A DNA stretch of 64,000 nucleotides, taken from assembly GCA_002966495.1 (NCBI GenBank), contig CP016490.1, forward strand, positions 3,100,001 through 3,164,000. The letters run 5' to 3'. Shown here piece after piece: positions 17,396-26,768 of this stretch; the stretch's first letter is position 1; every line of letters starts with the position of its first letter. Origin of the DNA: Halomonas sp. GFAJ-1 (lineage in GTDB: Bacteria; Pseudomonadota; Gammaproteobacteria; Pseudomonadales; Halomonadaceae). The notes beneath the pieces were generated by a model that made no database searches, was not told the DNA's origin, and worked only from the letters and a program-made list of their open reading frames with translations. The translations under genes were made by a program, and so were the position numbers.

Positions 17396-18847
17396 TTAGC
17401 TAACATTGAGCATTTTGAGTATCGCGCCTATATCCAAGTGAGCTTCTAGCGTGTCCGCCAAACGATCCAGCTCTTTCTCACGGTGGGCGCGGTAATCGAC
17501 CTCCACCGTATTTTTTAATCCTAAGTGCGTGAGCAACGCTCGGCAGGCTTCCGGGTGGTCAAACACGCCGTGCACATAGGTACCTAATATCTGGCCGTCG
17601 CTACTGATTGCCCCATCCCGATGGCTGCCTAGGTCAAGCAGTGGCTGGTTTAGAGCGGCTCCTTCACTAATCCCATTGTGAATCTCGTAGCCGATCACTG
17701 CCGCGTCCTGCCCCACCATCGTGCCACTAACATTGCGTAACTGCTTGCCAGCCACCATTCGCGTGGTCATCGGTAGCAGTCCAAGCCCAGCAACTTTTCC
17801 TGGACTGCCTTCTAGCCCTTCTGGATCATCTACCCATTCACCCAGCATTTGGAAGCCACCGCAAATACCCATCACTTTGCCACCATAGCGCAGGTGGCGA
17901 GTAATCGCTGCCTCCCAGCCTTGGCGCTTAAGCCATGCCAAGTCGCTGGCCGTACTTTTGCTGCCGGGCAGGAGAATCACATCCGCTGGGGGGATCTGCC
18001 GGTCAGGTCCTACAAACGTCAGCGATACCTGCGGGTGCAGGCGCAGTGGGTCGAAATCCGTGTGGTTACTCATGCGCGGTAGCGCGGGAACGATAACGTT
18101 GAGGGGCTGGCTTGCCTGCGGGGCCTGAGTTAAACCAATACTATCTTCCGCGTCCAACAGTAACCCCTGCACATAGGGCAGCGTACCCAGTACCGGCTTG
18201 TCAGTGCGCGCCTCTAGCCACTCAAGCCCAGGCTCCAGCAGCGCAATATCTCCCCGAAAACGGTTCACGATAAAACCTTTGGTGCGCGCCTGCTCGCTGT
18301 CACTTAATAGCGCCAGCGTACCTACGAGCTGAGCAAAGACGCCGCCACGATCAATATCGCCCACCAGCAGTACCGGGCAGTCGGCAGCTTCAGCAAAGCC
18401 CATATTGGCGATATCGCCTTTACGTAGGTTGATTTCCGCAGGGCTACCCGCGCCTTCGGCAATAATCACGTCATAGCGCTGCTCTAAGGCCTGCCACGCT
18501 GCCATGACGCTCTCTTTCGCTGTGCGCTTAAACGCATGGTAATCCAGTGCATCCATATGGCCATGCACCTTGCCGCGCAGAATCACCTGGGCGCCGCGAT
18601 CAGTTTCCGGCTTCAGCAGTACCGGGTTCATATCGCTATGGGGAATGACGCCTGCAGCCTGGGCCTGTAGCGCGGTGGAGCGGCCAATCTCGCCGCCATC
18701 GCTGGTCACCGCGCTATTCAGGGCCATGTTCTGGGGCTTAAACGAGGCCACCGACATCCCCCTGCGCTTGAGAACACGGCACAGACCCGCCACCACGGTG
18801 CTTTTTCCTGCATCCGAGGTGGTGCCTTGAATCATTAGTGTGGTCAT
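17396..18847 (-). CDS. cobQ: cobyric acid synthase, glutamine-hydrolysing
   Basis: Amidates the b, d, e and g carboxylates of adenosylcobyrinate a,c-diamide to make cobyric acid. The 483-residue protein has an N-terminal dethiobiotin-synthetase-like ATPase domain (IQGTTSDAGKSTVVAGL, residues 6-22) and a C-terminal class I glutamine amidotransferase domain with nucleophile C329 (GICGGFQMLG) and H426 (YVHGVFDHPE). It lies 18 kb from the main cobalamin cluster, next to an unrelated protease gene. Confidence 0.95.
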   Translation of the reverse strand: MTTLMIQGTTSDAGKSTVVAGLCRVLKRRGMSVASFKPQNMALNSAVTSDGGEIGRSTALQAQAAGVIPHSDMNPVLLKPETDRGAQVILRGKVHGHMDALDYHAFKRTAKESVMAAWQALEQRYDVIIAEGAGSPAEINLRKGDIANMGFAEAADCPVLLVGDIDRGGVFAQLVGTLALLSDSEQARTKGFIVNRFRGDIALLEPGLEWLEARTDKPVLGTLPYVQGLLLDAEDSIGLTQAPQASQPLNVIVPALPRMSNHTDFDPLRLHPQVSLTFVGPDRQIPPADVILLPGSKSTASDLAWLKRQGWEAAITRHLRYGGKVMGICGGFQMLGEWVDDPEGLEGSPGKVAGLGLLPMTTRMVAGKQLRNVSGTMVGQDAAVIGYEIHNGISEGAALNQPLLDLGSHRDGAISSDGQILGTYVHGVFDHPEACRALLTHLGLKNTVEVDYRAHREKELDRLADTLEAHLDIGAILKMLNVS

Positions 18848-18857
18848 AGCGCGCCTA

Positions 18858-21056
18858 TTACCAAGCGTAGATGTAGTTCACCATGGCCGCTGAGTCGCTC
18901 GGTGCGCCAGCATCGTGACCAGGGTCTCGGGTATGCAGCATGTTAACCTGCCACTGGCTGTGCTCACTGGTCGAAAACCCATACCCCAATTCGATATCGA
19001 GCTGGCGACCTGACGGCTCCAGAGAAGCGCTTCGCGTTTCACGCACAACGCTGCCATCCAAACGACGACCCACCGGCACATCGAAAGTGGCATTCGCGCT
19101 ATCGATGCGAAGCGGTTGGCGTAGCGTTAACGCCCAGCGTTCAGAACGTGCGCCCTGCCCTTGCCACTGAATGCCCAATGCCATTTGCTGCGCACTAATG
19201 TCATCAACGCTGGACAATAAGCCACGTCCTGAGGCACTACCACGGCCCTGCTCAAATTCAGCAAAGCCGCTAATGTTATCAAACTGAGCTTGAACGCTTA
19301 GCCCAGCAAAATCCATTTGATTATCGTCGCCAAGGCTAAGGGCGCCACTACCGCTAGCCCCCAGCAGACCCTGCTGCTCTGTCAGCTGGCCAACATAGCT
19401 ATTGACGCTCAGTCCAGGCATTATTTGCCAAGTAAGCCCCAGACCCGAACGCCGTGCTTGGTAGTCGCTGACAGCATCGTCGCCAGAATCCCCCGCCCAG
19501 TGGGATGCCGTCATACTGAGCCGTTGGCCCAGCGCATAGCGGGTTTCGATACCCTCCACCGTATCGAATGCTTGGGTAAGCGCCGACCCCGTTTGAAAAG
19601 AGATCATGGGCATCACACCCAGCTCTGCGACATTGCCCATAGGGCTTGGCTGGTTACCTGCAAAGCTAAACGCACTCAATTGAGTATTGCCAAAAGCCCC
19701 GTCAAAGCGGCTAGCCAGTAAATCACCGGCAACATTACTGCGGGCGGTGAAGCGGTAATTGCCGTCGATAGCGGTATGCGTCTCAGTAGCAGACGAAGTG
19801 GCTTTTGCCATCTGCTGCATCTGCCCGCGCCGCTGCGTGGCCTGTGCGGTGCGCGGCAGCGTATTGCGCCCCAAATCAATGGCGTAATCCCGGCCCAGCG
19901 CGTCAAACGCAACCACATTCTCCAGCACACCAGAAGTGGCTATAGAATTGCCATAGGCCTCGGAAAGCTGCAAGAAAGACGCATCGGCCAGCGCCCCGCC
20001 CTCTGCCACACGCTGGCTTTGGCTGACCAGTAGATCGCCTTCAGGCGCAAGTGCAGCGTCGATATCAGCAATACCTTGGCCTAAATAGAAGGCACCGCAG
20101 TTCAGCGTGCCGCTAGCGCCGCAGTTATTCTGCTGAAACAACGCGCTCTCCTGGCTCGCCGTATCCAACAGTCGCTGGCTAGCCTGCTGAGCCGTTAAAT
20201 GTGGCCATTGCCCCACAATACCCGCGGCATACTCAGAAATTTGTGCCGCTGAAATCGACGTGCCCTGGGCACCCACCCTTCGGTTGACGAACCCCGTTCC
20301 AATGGAGCGTGCCTGCAACCGAGCATCATCTCCTGGATAGCTACTTGAAGGGTGAATTCTGCCATCCGACGTAGTGCCTACCGCGATAAGCATCATCTCG
20401 TAAAGCCCAGGCTGGCTTGTGTAAATTGGGTTACCTCGGGTATCAATGGCGCGGCCAGTATTGCCTGCGCTAACGACGTAAATGGCGCCTTTGCCACCGT
20501 TAGCATTGACAACACGCTGGTACGAGGTAGCCGAGGTCACCCCATTAAAAGAGAGCCTGGGGTCGCTGGCCTCTAAGCGGCGGGAAAAGCTGGCGTTAAT
20601 TACTCTGGCACCGCGACTGGCCGCTTCACCAATAGCGTAATCGAGTGCGTTGCTGAAGGTGTTACCTAGGCTATCCTCTACTTTCAGCAGGTCTAAGCGG
20701 GCATTACCCAAATTTCCGCTAGTAATCGCGGAGGAAACGGCATTGCCGTGCCATTCATCAAAACCGCTAACATCTGATGTGCCGCTATAGACATCTAAGC
20801 TGTCGATCACTCGCTCGCTATTAGTGATAGAGGCGACATCGAACGCACTATCTGCCACCGCCACTCTTACCAAACCAGGCCCAAGCGGTATGGGGAGTTG
20901 GCCGGCACTCAGGTTAGGAGAAGAGCCGCCAGGGGTATGCACACCCTGGCTGCTATCGCCACCGCCGCCGCTTGAACCACATCCTGATAATGACAGAGTG
21001 CCGAGCGCGATCCCTACCGCCAGGAAGAGAGGGCGGCGCTCAAGCATGAGGGCCAC
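18858..21056 (-). CDS. subtilisin-like (S8) serine protease with autotransporter beta-barrel
   Basis: Predicted surface protease of 732 residues. The signal peptide ends in a lipobox (LSLSGC, C26) followed by a Gly/Ser linker. The S8 domain shows D69 (VAVADS), H103 (DEWHGNAVSS), oxyanion N199 (VSAGNTG) and nucleophile S267 (GTSISAA). From about residue 430 to the end it has alternating beta-strands like an autotransporter barrel, ending in an aromatic residue (YIYAW). A lipid anchor together with a barrel is unusual. The substrate is unknown and no partner gene is adjacent. Confidence 0.85.
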   Translation of the reverse strand: MALMLERRPLFLAVGIALGTLSLSGCGSSGGGGDSSQGVHTPGGSSPNLSAGQLPIPLGPGLVRVAVADSAFDVASITNSERVIDSLDVYSGTSDVSGFDEWHGNAVSSAITSGNLGNARLDLLKVEDSLGNTFSNALDYAIGEAASRGARVINASFSRRLEASDPRLSFNGVTSATSYQRVVNANGGKGAIYVVSAGNTGRAIDTRGNPIYTSQPGLYEMMLIAVGTTSDGRIHPSSSYPGDDARLQARSIGTGFVNRRVGAQGTSISAAQISEYAAGIVGQWPHLTAQQASQRLLDTASQESALFQQNNCGASGTLNCGAFYLGQGIADIDAALAPEGDLLVSQSQRVAEGGALADASFLQLSEAYGNSIATSGVLENVVAFDALGRDYAIDLGRNTLPRTAQATQRRGQMQQMAKATSSATETHTAIDGNYRFTARSNVAGDLLASRFDGAFGNTQLSAFSFAGNQPSPMGNVAELGVMPMISFQTGSALTQAFDTVEGIETRYALGQRLSMTASHWAGDSGDDAVSDYQARRSGLGLTWQIMPGLSVNSYVGQLTEQQGLLGASGSGALSLGDDNQMDFAGLSVQAQFDNISGFAEFEQGRGSASGRGLLSSVDDISAQQMALGIQWQGQGARSERWALTLRQPLRIDSANATFDVPVGRRLDGSVVRETRSASLEPSGRQLDIELGYGFSTSEHSQWQVNMLHTRDPGHDAGAPSDSAAMVNYIYAW

Positions 21057-21501
21057 TTAGGTATTCAATGAAAGAAAACATGAGATTCGTTACCAGTTTC
21101 GATGCAGGGGATGAGATGCTGAAGCATTAAATACTGATAAAAATAACGAATCAAGTTAATAAAAGTATTAAAATACTCATCAAACAGCACACTTAGTAAA
21201 ATTAAAAACAGCTGATTAATGTTGTATTTACAAATAAAGCGTCTAATTAAGCTATCGTTTATTCTAACTATTACTTGTCCGATAGTGACGGACCACCTCT
21301 TAAAACGATAAGAAAGAATGCCACCCAAAATGCCATATAGCGCTTAAGTAACTTAGGGGTTACGTCTTAGGAGGCCCCTTCGGCACTTGCCAACATCAAG
21401 GTCACTCTAAACGGGCCTTATACCGTGTTGAATGGGCACACATCAGCAGACAGATTCAGCATTTTCCGCTAGGGTAGCGGCCCCCACGCTACCAAACGAC
21501 G
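21057..21501. other. 445-bp intergenic region between protease and glutaminase genes
   Basis: AT-rich from 21057 to about 21330, where the protease promoter should lie. An 87-codon minus-strand frame exists here but has no family resemblance and AT-driven composition, so I do not call it. The right part is the glutaminase leader. Confidence 0.6.
21473..21493 (+). promoter_or_regulatory. hairpin just upstream of the glsA start
   Basis: GGTAGCG and CGCTACC form a perfect 7-bp stem around a 7-base C-rich loop that ends eight bases before the ATG. No Shine-Dalgarno sequence is seen between hairpin and start. Confidence 0.35.
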
Positions 21502-22431
21502 ATGGATTTCATGCAAGAGTTGCTTAACGACATTGCCACCCAGCTAGCCCTGGAAACCGAGCGGGGCAAAGTAGCGGACTACATCCCACAATTAGCCCAT
21601 GTCGACCCAAACCAATTTGCCATTAGCTTGGCAACAGTAGATGGCCAGCGCTTCTCTGCGGGCTGCGCCAACACGCCGTTCTCAATCCAGAGTATTTCCA
21701 AAGTTTTCACACTCACCATCGCACTGGGCAAATGGGGCGATGGGCTGTGGTCTAAGGTTGGCCGCGAGCCATCTGGCGACCCGTTCAATTCCATTGTGCA
21801 GCTTGAACATGAAGGCGGTAAACCGCGTAACCCGTTTATCAACGCCGGGGCCATTGCAGTAGTGGATGCCATTATGATGGGCCACGAACCTAAAGAGACC
21901 CTGGCGGAAATATTGAGCTTTGTGCGTTACATTGCTGACGACAACAGTATCTGCTTTGACCATCAAGTCGCCGCTTCGGAAATGCAGCACAAAGACCGCA
22001 ATGCATCGCTTGCCCACTTTATGAAAGCCTTTGGCCACCTGCGCCACGATGTCGATAAAGTGCTGGGCACCTACTTCCACCAGTGCGCCATCGCCATGAG
22101 CTGCGAGCAGCTTGCCCATGCGGGGCTGTTTTTGGCCTCAGATGGCGTCAATCGCCCCAGCAATCTGCGCGTGGTATCACCCCAGCGGGCGCGACGAATT
22201 AATTCACTTATGATGATGTGCGGCCACTACGATGCGTCAGGGGAGTTTGCTTTCCGTGTTGGCTTACCTGGCAAAAGCGGCGTAGGCGGCGGCATTTTAG
22301 CGGTTGCCCCTGGTCGCGGCTCGTTGGCCGTATGGTCACCGGGGCTGGATAAATTTGGCAATAGTCTGCTAGGCACGCGCGCCCTGGAAATGTTTGTCCA
22401 ACACACTGGTTGGTCGGTATTTGGGCACTAA
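21502..22431 (+). CDS. glsA: glutaminase
   Basis: Hydrolyses glutamine to glutamate and ammonia in the cytoplasm. The 309-residue protein has the serine-dependent beta-lactamase-like fold with the SxxK motif in FSIQSISKVF near residue 60. Family sequences RNPFINAGAIAV and GLPGKSGVGGGILAVAPG are present. The ATG at 21502 and another at 21511 are both possible starts; neither has a good ribosome-binding site. It converges on the Ada-type gene with a 7-base gap. Confidence 0.94.
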   Translation: MDFMQELLNDIATQLALETERGKVADYIPQLAHVDPNQFAISLATVDGQRFSAGCANTPFSIQSISKVFTLTIALGKWGDGLWSKVGREPSGDPFNSIVQLEHEGGKPRNPFINAGAIAVVDAIMMGHEPKETLAEILSFVRYIADDNSICFDHQVAASEMQHKDRNASLAHFMKAFGHLRHDVDKVLGTYFHQCAIAMSCEQLAHAGLFLASDGVNRPSNLRVVSPQRARRINSLMMMCGHYDASGEFAFRVGLPGKSGVGGGILAVAPGRGSLAVWSPGLDKFGNSLLGTRALEMFVQHTGWSVFGH

Positions 22432-22438
22432 TTCAGGG

Positions 22439-23287
22439 TTAGTGCGGTTCAAGCAAGGGGGAGTGCCGGGCCGCTTCCCACGCCTGCACCTGCAGCTTGG
22501 TTTCAACGCCCCAACGGTAGCCACCGAGAGCACCGCTTTGTTGAATCACCCGGTGGCAGGGAATCCACAACGCGATGGGGTTAGCGCCCACGGCATTGCC
22601 CACCGCACGGGAAGATTTAGGTGCCCCAAGCGCCTGGGCAATATGGGAATAGCTGGCCAGCTGGCCTTCGGGAATGGTAAGCAACGCTCGCCAAACATTA
22701 ATCTGGAAGTTTGTACCGCTAACGTGCAGCCGTAGCGCCCCCGACGCGGCGCTTTGTTGAGGCTCAAACAGCGCATCCACCACGTGGTGCGTGGCGTCTG
22801 GCTGGTGGTTAAGCGAGCTGCGGGGCCAATCGGCGGCTAGTTGGGCTAGCATCTCCTCTTTTGGTGTCGCCGCAAGAAAGCCCATGCGGCAAATACCTCT
22901 GGGAGTCGCCGCCACCAACACCTCGCCAAACGGCGTAGGGTGCACGCCATAAGCAATCTCGACGCCCTGCCCTTGACGCTTAAACTCCCCGGGTGTCACC
23001 GCCTCCAGCGTGACAAAATGATCGTAAAGCCGCGAGCCGCCGCTTAACCCCAATGCCTGGGCAGTATCGGTAAGGCTCTGGGCAGATGCAATTAGCTGCT
23101 TACCCCGCGCCAGCGTCAGCGCCTGCAAAAAGCGCTTAGGGCTCACGCCTGCGTAGCGGCAAAACAGCCGTTGGAAATGGAACGCGCTCAAATGTACCTG
23201 CGCCGCCACTGTTTCCAAACTGGGCTGCTGGGTGGCATTCGCCACCATAAAGGCCATGGCTTTCTCGATACGGGCATAGTCTGTCAC
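22439..23287 (-). CDS. Ada-type protein: AraC DNA-binding domain fused to O6-methylguanine-DNA methyltransferase
   Basis: A 282-residue fusion. The N-terminal AraC-type helix-turn-helix (about 1-100, with HLSAFHFQRLFCRYAGVSPKRF) precedes a methyltransferase domain whose acceptor is C244 in IPCHRVIQ. It lacks the zinc-binding methylphosphotriester domain (about 80 residues, four Cys) found at the front of E. coli Ada, so the usual methylation switch for activation is absent. It should repair O6-alkylguanine by suicidal transfer. Whether it also regulates transcription is open. Confidence 0.9.
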   Translation of the reverse strand: MTDYARIEKAMAFMVANATQQPSLETVAAQVHLSAFHFQRLFCRYAGVSPKRFLQALTLARGKQLIASAQSLTDTAQALGLSGGSRLYDHFVTLEAVTPGEFKRQGQGVEIAYGVHPTPFGEVLVAATPRGICRMGFLAATPKEEMLAQLAADWPRSSLNHQPDATHHVVDALFEPQQSAASGALRLHVSGTNFQINVWRALLTIPEGQLASYSHIAQALGAPKSSRAVGNAVGANPIALWIPCHRVIQQSGALGGYRWGVETKLQVQAWEAARHSPLLEPH

Positions 23288-23377
23288 AGTGAGTCCCCAC
23301 CTAAACGCAGAGCATGCGCCAAGCTTAACCAGCCACGCCCGCTTGTCCTACCCGAATCTTGCGCAAAAGAGCATCGC

Positions 23378-23851
23378 TTACTGTTTCAGCGGCAAAATGC
23401 CGTACTCCTTCACCGGTTGAATCGCAAAGTTGCTGCGAATATCGCTCACTCCAGGCAAGCGTAGCAGCGTATTGGTTAAAAACGCGTCGTAAGCCGTCAG
23501 GCTCGGCACGACCACTTGTAACAAAAAGTCTGATTCACCGGATACCAGGTGAGCGGTGACTACTTCAGGCAGCTTTACCACGGCGTCGCGGAAGGCGTTT
23601 GCCTGCTCTTCATGGTGTCGCTCCACCTTAATACCAACAAACACGGTTAACTCTAAGCCAACGCTTCGGCGATCAAGCTCTGCATGGTAGCCGCGAATAA
23701 TGCCACTCTCTTCCAAGCGCCGCACACGGCGTAAACAAGGAGACGGTGACAAGTTCACCTTCTCTGCTAGCTCTACATTTGTTAAACGCGCATCGCCTTG
23801 GAGTAACGCAAGCAGTCGGCGGTCGGTAGCATCCAACTTGCAATTTGGCAT
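23378..23851 (-). CDS. Lrp/AsnC family transcriptional regulator
   Basis: A 157-residue feast/famine regulator with an N-terminal helix-turn-helix (LDATDRRLLALLQGDARLTN, then LAEKVNLSPSPCLRRVRRLE) and a C-terminal RAM domain that binds an amino acid. It is divergent from a LysE-family exporter gene across 142 bp, the common arrangement in which the regulator controls export of its ligand. That exporter is now disrupted by an insertion sequence. Confidence 0.93.
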   Translation of the reverse strand: MPNCKLDATDRRLLALLQGDARLTNVELAEKVNLSPSPCLRRVRRLEESGIIRGYHAELDRRSVGLELTVFVGIKVERHHEEQANAFRDAVVKLPEVVTAHLVSGESDFLLQVVVPSLTAYDAFLTNTLLRLPGVSDIRSNFAIQPVKEYGILPLKQ

Positions 23852-23993
23852 ATGTGAGTATTTCCATTATTAAAATTGGCACAAAATACTAAAAAATTAA
23901 TTTTCATGGGTGTAAATGGCAAGAAAATGCTTAGCACTTTAACGTTACCATGAGTCTCTTCTCAAGACGATTTAGCACTCACAGGACGCAGCC

Positions 23994-24297
23994 ATGGAGC
24001 TCGGGCTTTTTATCGGCGCTTTAGCCATTGTTTATCTAATTCCCGGCCCTGATATGCTGCTCGTTCTGCATACCAGCAGCACCCTTGGTCGTGGCCACGG
24101 GCTGGCTACTGCGCTCGGGCTGGCAATTGCCAGAGGCGCGCATGTCGCCTTGGCAGGGTTAGGATTAGCAGCACTTTTTATTGCGGCTCCGTGGCTATTT
24201 GATGTGGTTCGCTACGCCGGTGCCGCCTACTTGGTTTGGCTAGCTTTGCAGCTTATCCGAGCACGGCCTAGCCCCCGTACCAAACAGCACGCAACAC
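23994..24297 (+). pseudogene. LysE-family exporter, 5' part (interrupted by IS)
   Basis: Start of an amino-acid exporter of the LysE/RhtB family: LIPGPDMLLVLHTSSTLGRG is the family N-terminal signature, followed by three hydrophobic segments. The reading frame is broken at 24297 by a 1306-bp IS3-family element. Removing the element and one copy of the 4-bp duplication restores one continuous 203-codon gene ending at 25915. The remaining fragment contains only about half of the membrane helices and is probably non-functional. Confidence 0.9.
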
Positions 24298-24336
24298 TGA
24301 ACCGCCCCGGTTATTCCGGAGACCGGTTTGTTTGAG

Positions 24337-25236
24337 TCAGGCAGCTTCACCCGACTCCTCCAGTTGACGATAATACGTCCTTTCTCGTTCTGCTGGTGGA
24401 ACGTTTCCGATGGGTTCCAGTAGTCGGCGATTGTTGAACCAGTCAACCCACTCCAGCGTGGCATACTCAACGGCACCCAGCCCTCTCCATGGGCCACGAT
24501 GATGGATCACCTCCGTTTTGAACAAGCCGATTATGGTCTCGGCCAGCGCATTGTCGTAGGAGTCGCCGGTGGTGCCGACTGAGGCATTGATACCCTCGTC
24601 AGCCATACGCTCGGTGTAGCGGATCGAGAGATATTGGCTTCCCCTATCACTATGGTGGATCAACCCTTGTCTGTGTTTTCGTGCCCACAGAGCTTGCTCC
24701 AGAGCGTCCAGCACCAGTGCCGTTTTCATCGACGTCGCTACACGCCAACCCACGATACAGCGTGCATAAACATCGATAACGAAAGCAACGTAAACGAAGC
24801 CAGACCAGGTAGCGACATACGTAAAATCGGCCACCCAAAGCTGATTAGGACGCATGGCCGTAAAGTCGCGTTTCACTAAATCAGGTGCTCGTTTCTGGCC
24901 GGGATCACTGATCGTCGTGAAAGGGCGTTGGCCTCGCACTACGCCGCGAATTCCCAGGCGTCGCATGAGTCGTTCTACGGTGCAGCGAGCAATATTAACG
25001 CCCTCACGGCGGAGTTGCCGCCAGACCTTACGAGCACCGTAGACGCAGAAATTTTCTTCCCACACTCGCTGAATCTCAGCGGTAAGAAGCGCATCCTGCC
25101 GATATCGATCTGCCCGCCGCTCAGGATCGGTCTCAAGTGCCTTGTGGTGGTAATACGTCGATGGGGCGATTGGCAGCTGGCTACAAATCGACTCGACCCC
25201 GAACTGAGCACGATGCTCGTCGATAAATGACACCAT
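24337..25236 (-). CDS. IS3-family transposase, OrfB (DDE integrase domain)
   Basis: Catalytic half of the transposase, 299 residues. DDE residues are visible in WVADFTYV, HSDRGSQYLS and DNALAETIIGLFKTE. It starts at an ATG whose A is the last base of the orfA stop codon, but the frame is open further upstream to a TTTTTTC run (25269-25275), so the active OrfAB fusion is probably made by -1 frameshifting there. Confidence 0.95.
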   Translation of the reverse strand: MVSFIDEHRAQFGVESICSQLPIAPSTYYHHKALETDPERRADRYRQDALLTAEIQRVWEENFCVYGARKVWRQLRREGVNIARCTVERLMRRLGIRGVVRGQRPFTTISDPGQKRAPDLVKRDFTAMRPNQLWVADFTYVATWSGFVYVAFVIDVYARCIVGWRVATSMKTALVLDALEQALWARKHRQGLIHHSDRGSQYLSIRYTERMADEGINASVGTTGDSYDNALAETIIGLFKTEVIHHRGPWRGLGAVEYATLEWVDWFNNRRLLEPIGNVPPAERERTYYRQLEESGEAA

Positions 25237-25553
25237 CAGTTGGGTTTGCGGTCGAGCTCCGCCTGGGCGAAAAAAGCAGCCGCCTTACGGAGAATTTCAT
25301 TGGCGCGCTTCAATTCGACGTTTTCACGCTCTAGCTGCTTGAGTCGTTCATTTTCAGGCAGGTTAACCGAGCTATCTTCCTGCATGAGTTCTGAGCGTTT
25401 GCACCAGGCTCTTAAGGTCTCTGGTGTACAGCCAAACTTGCTGGCAATGGAGCAGATCGCCGCCCACTTGGACGGGTATTCGCCTTGCTGTTCAAGGACT
25501 AATCGAACAGCTCGCTCCCGGACTTCTGGGGAATATCGTTTTGGTGAGTTCAT
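25236..25553 (-). CDS. IS3-family transposase, OrfA (helix-turn-helix)
   Basis: DNA-binding half, 105 residues. It has an N-terminal helix-turn-helix (YSPEVRERAVRLVLE ... FGCTPETLRAWCKR) and a C-terminal leucine-zipper-like coil (LKQLERENVELKRANEILRK). Near the end the codons GCT TTT TTC offer a slippery sequence for fusion to OrfB. Confidence 0.95.
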   Translation of the reverse strand: MNSPKRYSPEVRERAVRLVLEQQGEYPSKWAAICSIASKFGCTPETLRAWCKRSELMQEDSSVNLPENERLKQLERENVELKRANEILRKAAAFFAQAELDRKPN

Positions 25554-25607
25554 AACTCCATCCTCTCAAGATATGGAGTCTCCGGTAAAGCCGGGGCGGT
25601 TCAACAC

Positions 25608-25915
25608 CGCTTAAAGGAAGCTATTACATGGCCTTGCGGCGCGGACTGCTGACCAATCTACTGAACCCAAAGTCGCTGCTTTTTTGCTCGGTGCTACTGC
25701 CCCAGTTTGTGCATGCAGAACAAGGTGCGGTTGCACTTCAATTCACGCTGCTAGGGGCCATGCTGGTGGGCGTAGGGCTAATATATGACGCGTTTTATGC
25801 TTGCATTGGGGCAAAAATGCAGCGCTGGGTTGCAGGCAATCAAAAAAAGCAAAAAATACAGAACTGGGTATTTGGCACGCTGCTAATTGGCTTCGCACTG
25901 CGCTTAGCCTCTTAG
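25608..25915 (+). pseudogene. LysE-family exporter, 3' part
   Basis: In-frame continuation of the exporter beyond the insertion. The codon split by the element (C from 24297 plus CG at 25608-25609) reads proline, and the frame runs to the stop at 25915. It contains GLLTNLLNPKSLLFC, the LysE-family mid-protein motif, and the last membrane segments. An ATG at 25628 could start a short fragment, but this is unlikely to be a working exporter. Confidence 0.9.
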
Positions 25916-25953
25916 CAGACCTGCTGTTGAAGGGTCAGCGCTGGCGGCAAGCA

Positions 25954-26739
25954 TTATGTATCGTCTTGTGTATTATTCGACCTTGTCGCTTTATGTGCCT
26001 TCATATCTTTAAACGCTTCCATGATATCCATGGGTAGCGGGAAAATAATGGTTGAAGCATTTTTATTGCTCATATCGCTCATGGTTTGCAGGTAACGTAA
26101 CTGTAGTGCGGCAGAGTTTTCCTGCATCACATTGGCGGCTTCCACTAGCTTTTTGGACGCTTGCAGCTCGCCCTCTGCGTGAATTACTTTGGCGCGACGC
26201 TCCCGCTCAGCTTCTGCTTGGCGAGCAATGGCGCGAATCATGCTCTCATCTAGATCGACGTGTTTGATCTCAACGTTCGCGACCTTAATGCCCCATGCTT
26301 CGGTCTGGGTGTCGATGATCTCTTGAATGTCATCGTTAAGCTTATCCCGCTCTGAAAGCATTTCATCAAGGTCATGCTTACCCAGCACTGAGCGAAGGGT
26401 CGTTTGCGCCAGCTGGCTGGTAGCCTGAGTGAAGTTCTCCACCTGAATAATCGCTTTTTCAGGGTCTACTACACGGAAGTAGAGCACTGCATTCACTTTA
26501 ACCGTCACGTTATCCTGGGAAATAACGTCTTGCTCTGGAACATCCATGGTAATAACGCGCAAATCCACGACTTCCATTTTCTGAACCCCAGGAATCACGA
26601 TGACAAGCCCTGGTCCTTTCACCGTTTGAAACCGCCCAAGGAAAAACACAACCCCACGTTTATACTCCGGTAAAATACGAATAGAGGCAGCGAATAGCAT
26701 CACTACCAACACTACGGGAACCAAATATGAAAGCATCAT
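25954..26739 (-). CDS. slipin / SPFH-domain membrane protein
   Basis: Stomatin-like protein of 261 residues. One N-terminal hydrophobic anchor (YLVPVVLVVMLFAASIRI) precedes the SPFH domain (EYKRGVVFFLGRF, VDLRVITMDVPEQDVIS) and a charged coiled coil (RQAEAERERRAKVIHAEGEL). It oligomerises on the inner membrane, probably in lipid microdomains, and is a substrate and partner of NfeD-type proteases. The NfeD gene lies 29 bases upstream in the same operon. Confidence 0.93.
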   Translation of the reverse strand: MMLSYLVPVVLVVMLFAASIRILPEYKRGVVFFLGRFQTVKGPGLVIVIPGVQKMEVVDLRVITMDVPEQDVISQDNVTVKVNAVLYFRVVDPEKAIIQVENFTQATSQLAQTTLRSVLGKHDLDEMLSERDKLNDDIQEIIDTQTEAWGIKVANVEIKHVDLDESMIRAIARQAEAERERRAKVIHAEGELQASKKLVEAANVMQENSAALQLRYLQTMSDMSNKNASTIIFPLPMDIMEAFKDMKAHKATRSNNTQDDT

Positions 26740-26768
26740 TGCACACCTCGTCTCGCCGTTGGTTTTGA

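Larger units (their letters stand above)
24294..25607. mobile_element. IS3-family insertion sequence with 4-bp target duplication
   Basis: The element proper is 24298-25603 (1306 bp). The ends are inverted repeats beginning TGAACCGCCCCGG on both sides and continuing with TTCCGGAGAC versus TACCGGAGAC. Target duplications ACAC lie at 24294-24297 and 25604-25607. It carries overlapping orfA and orfB on the minus strand. Intact repeats, genes and duplication indicate a recent insertion. Confidence 0.93.

Noticed and set aside
21065..21328. An 87-codon minus-strand open frame in the gap before glsA
   Set aside because: AT-rich, no family resemblance, no ribosome-binding site; better explained as the protease promoter region.
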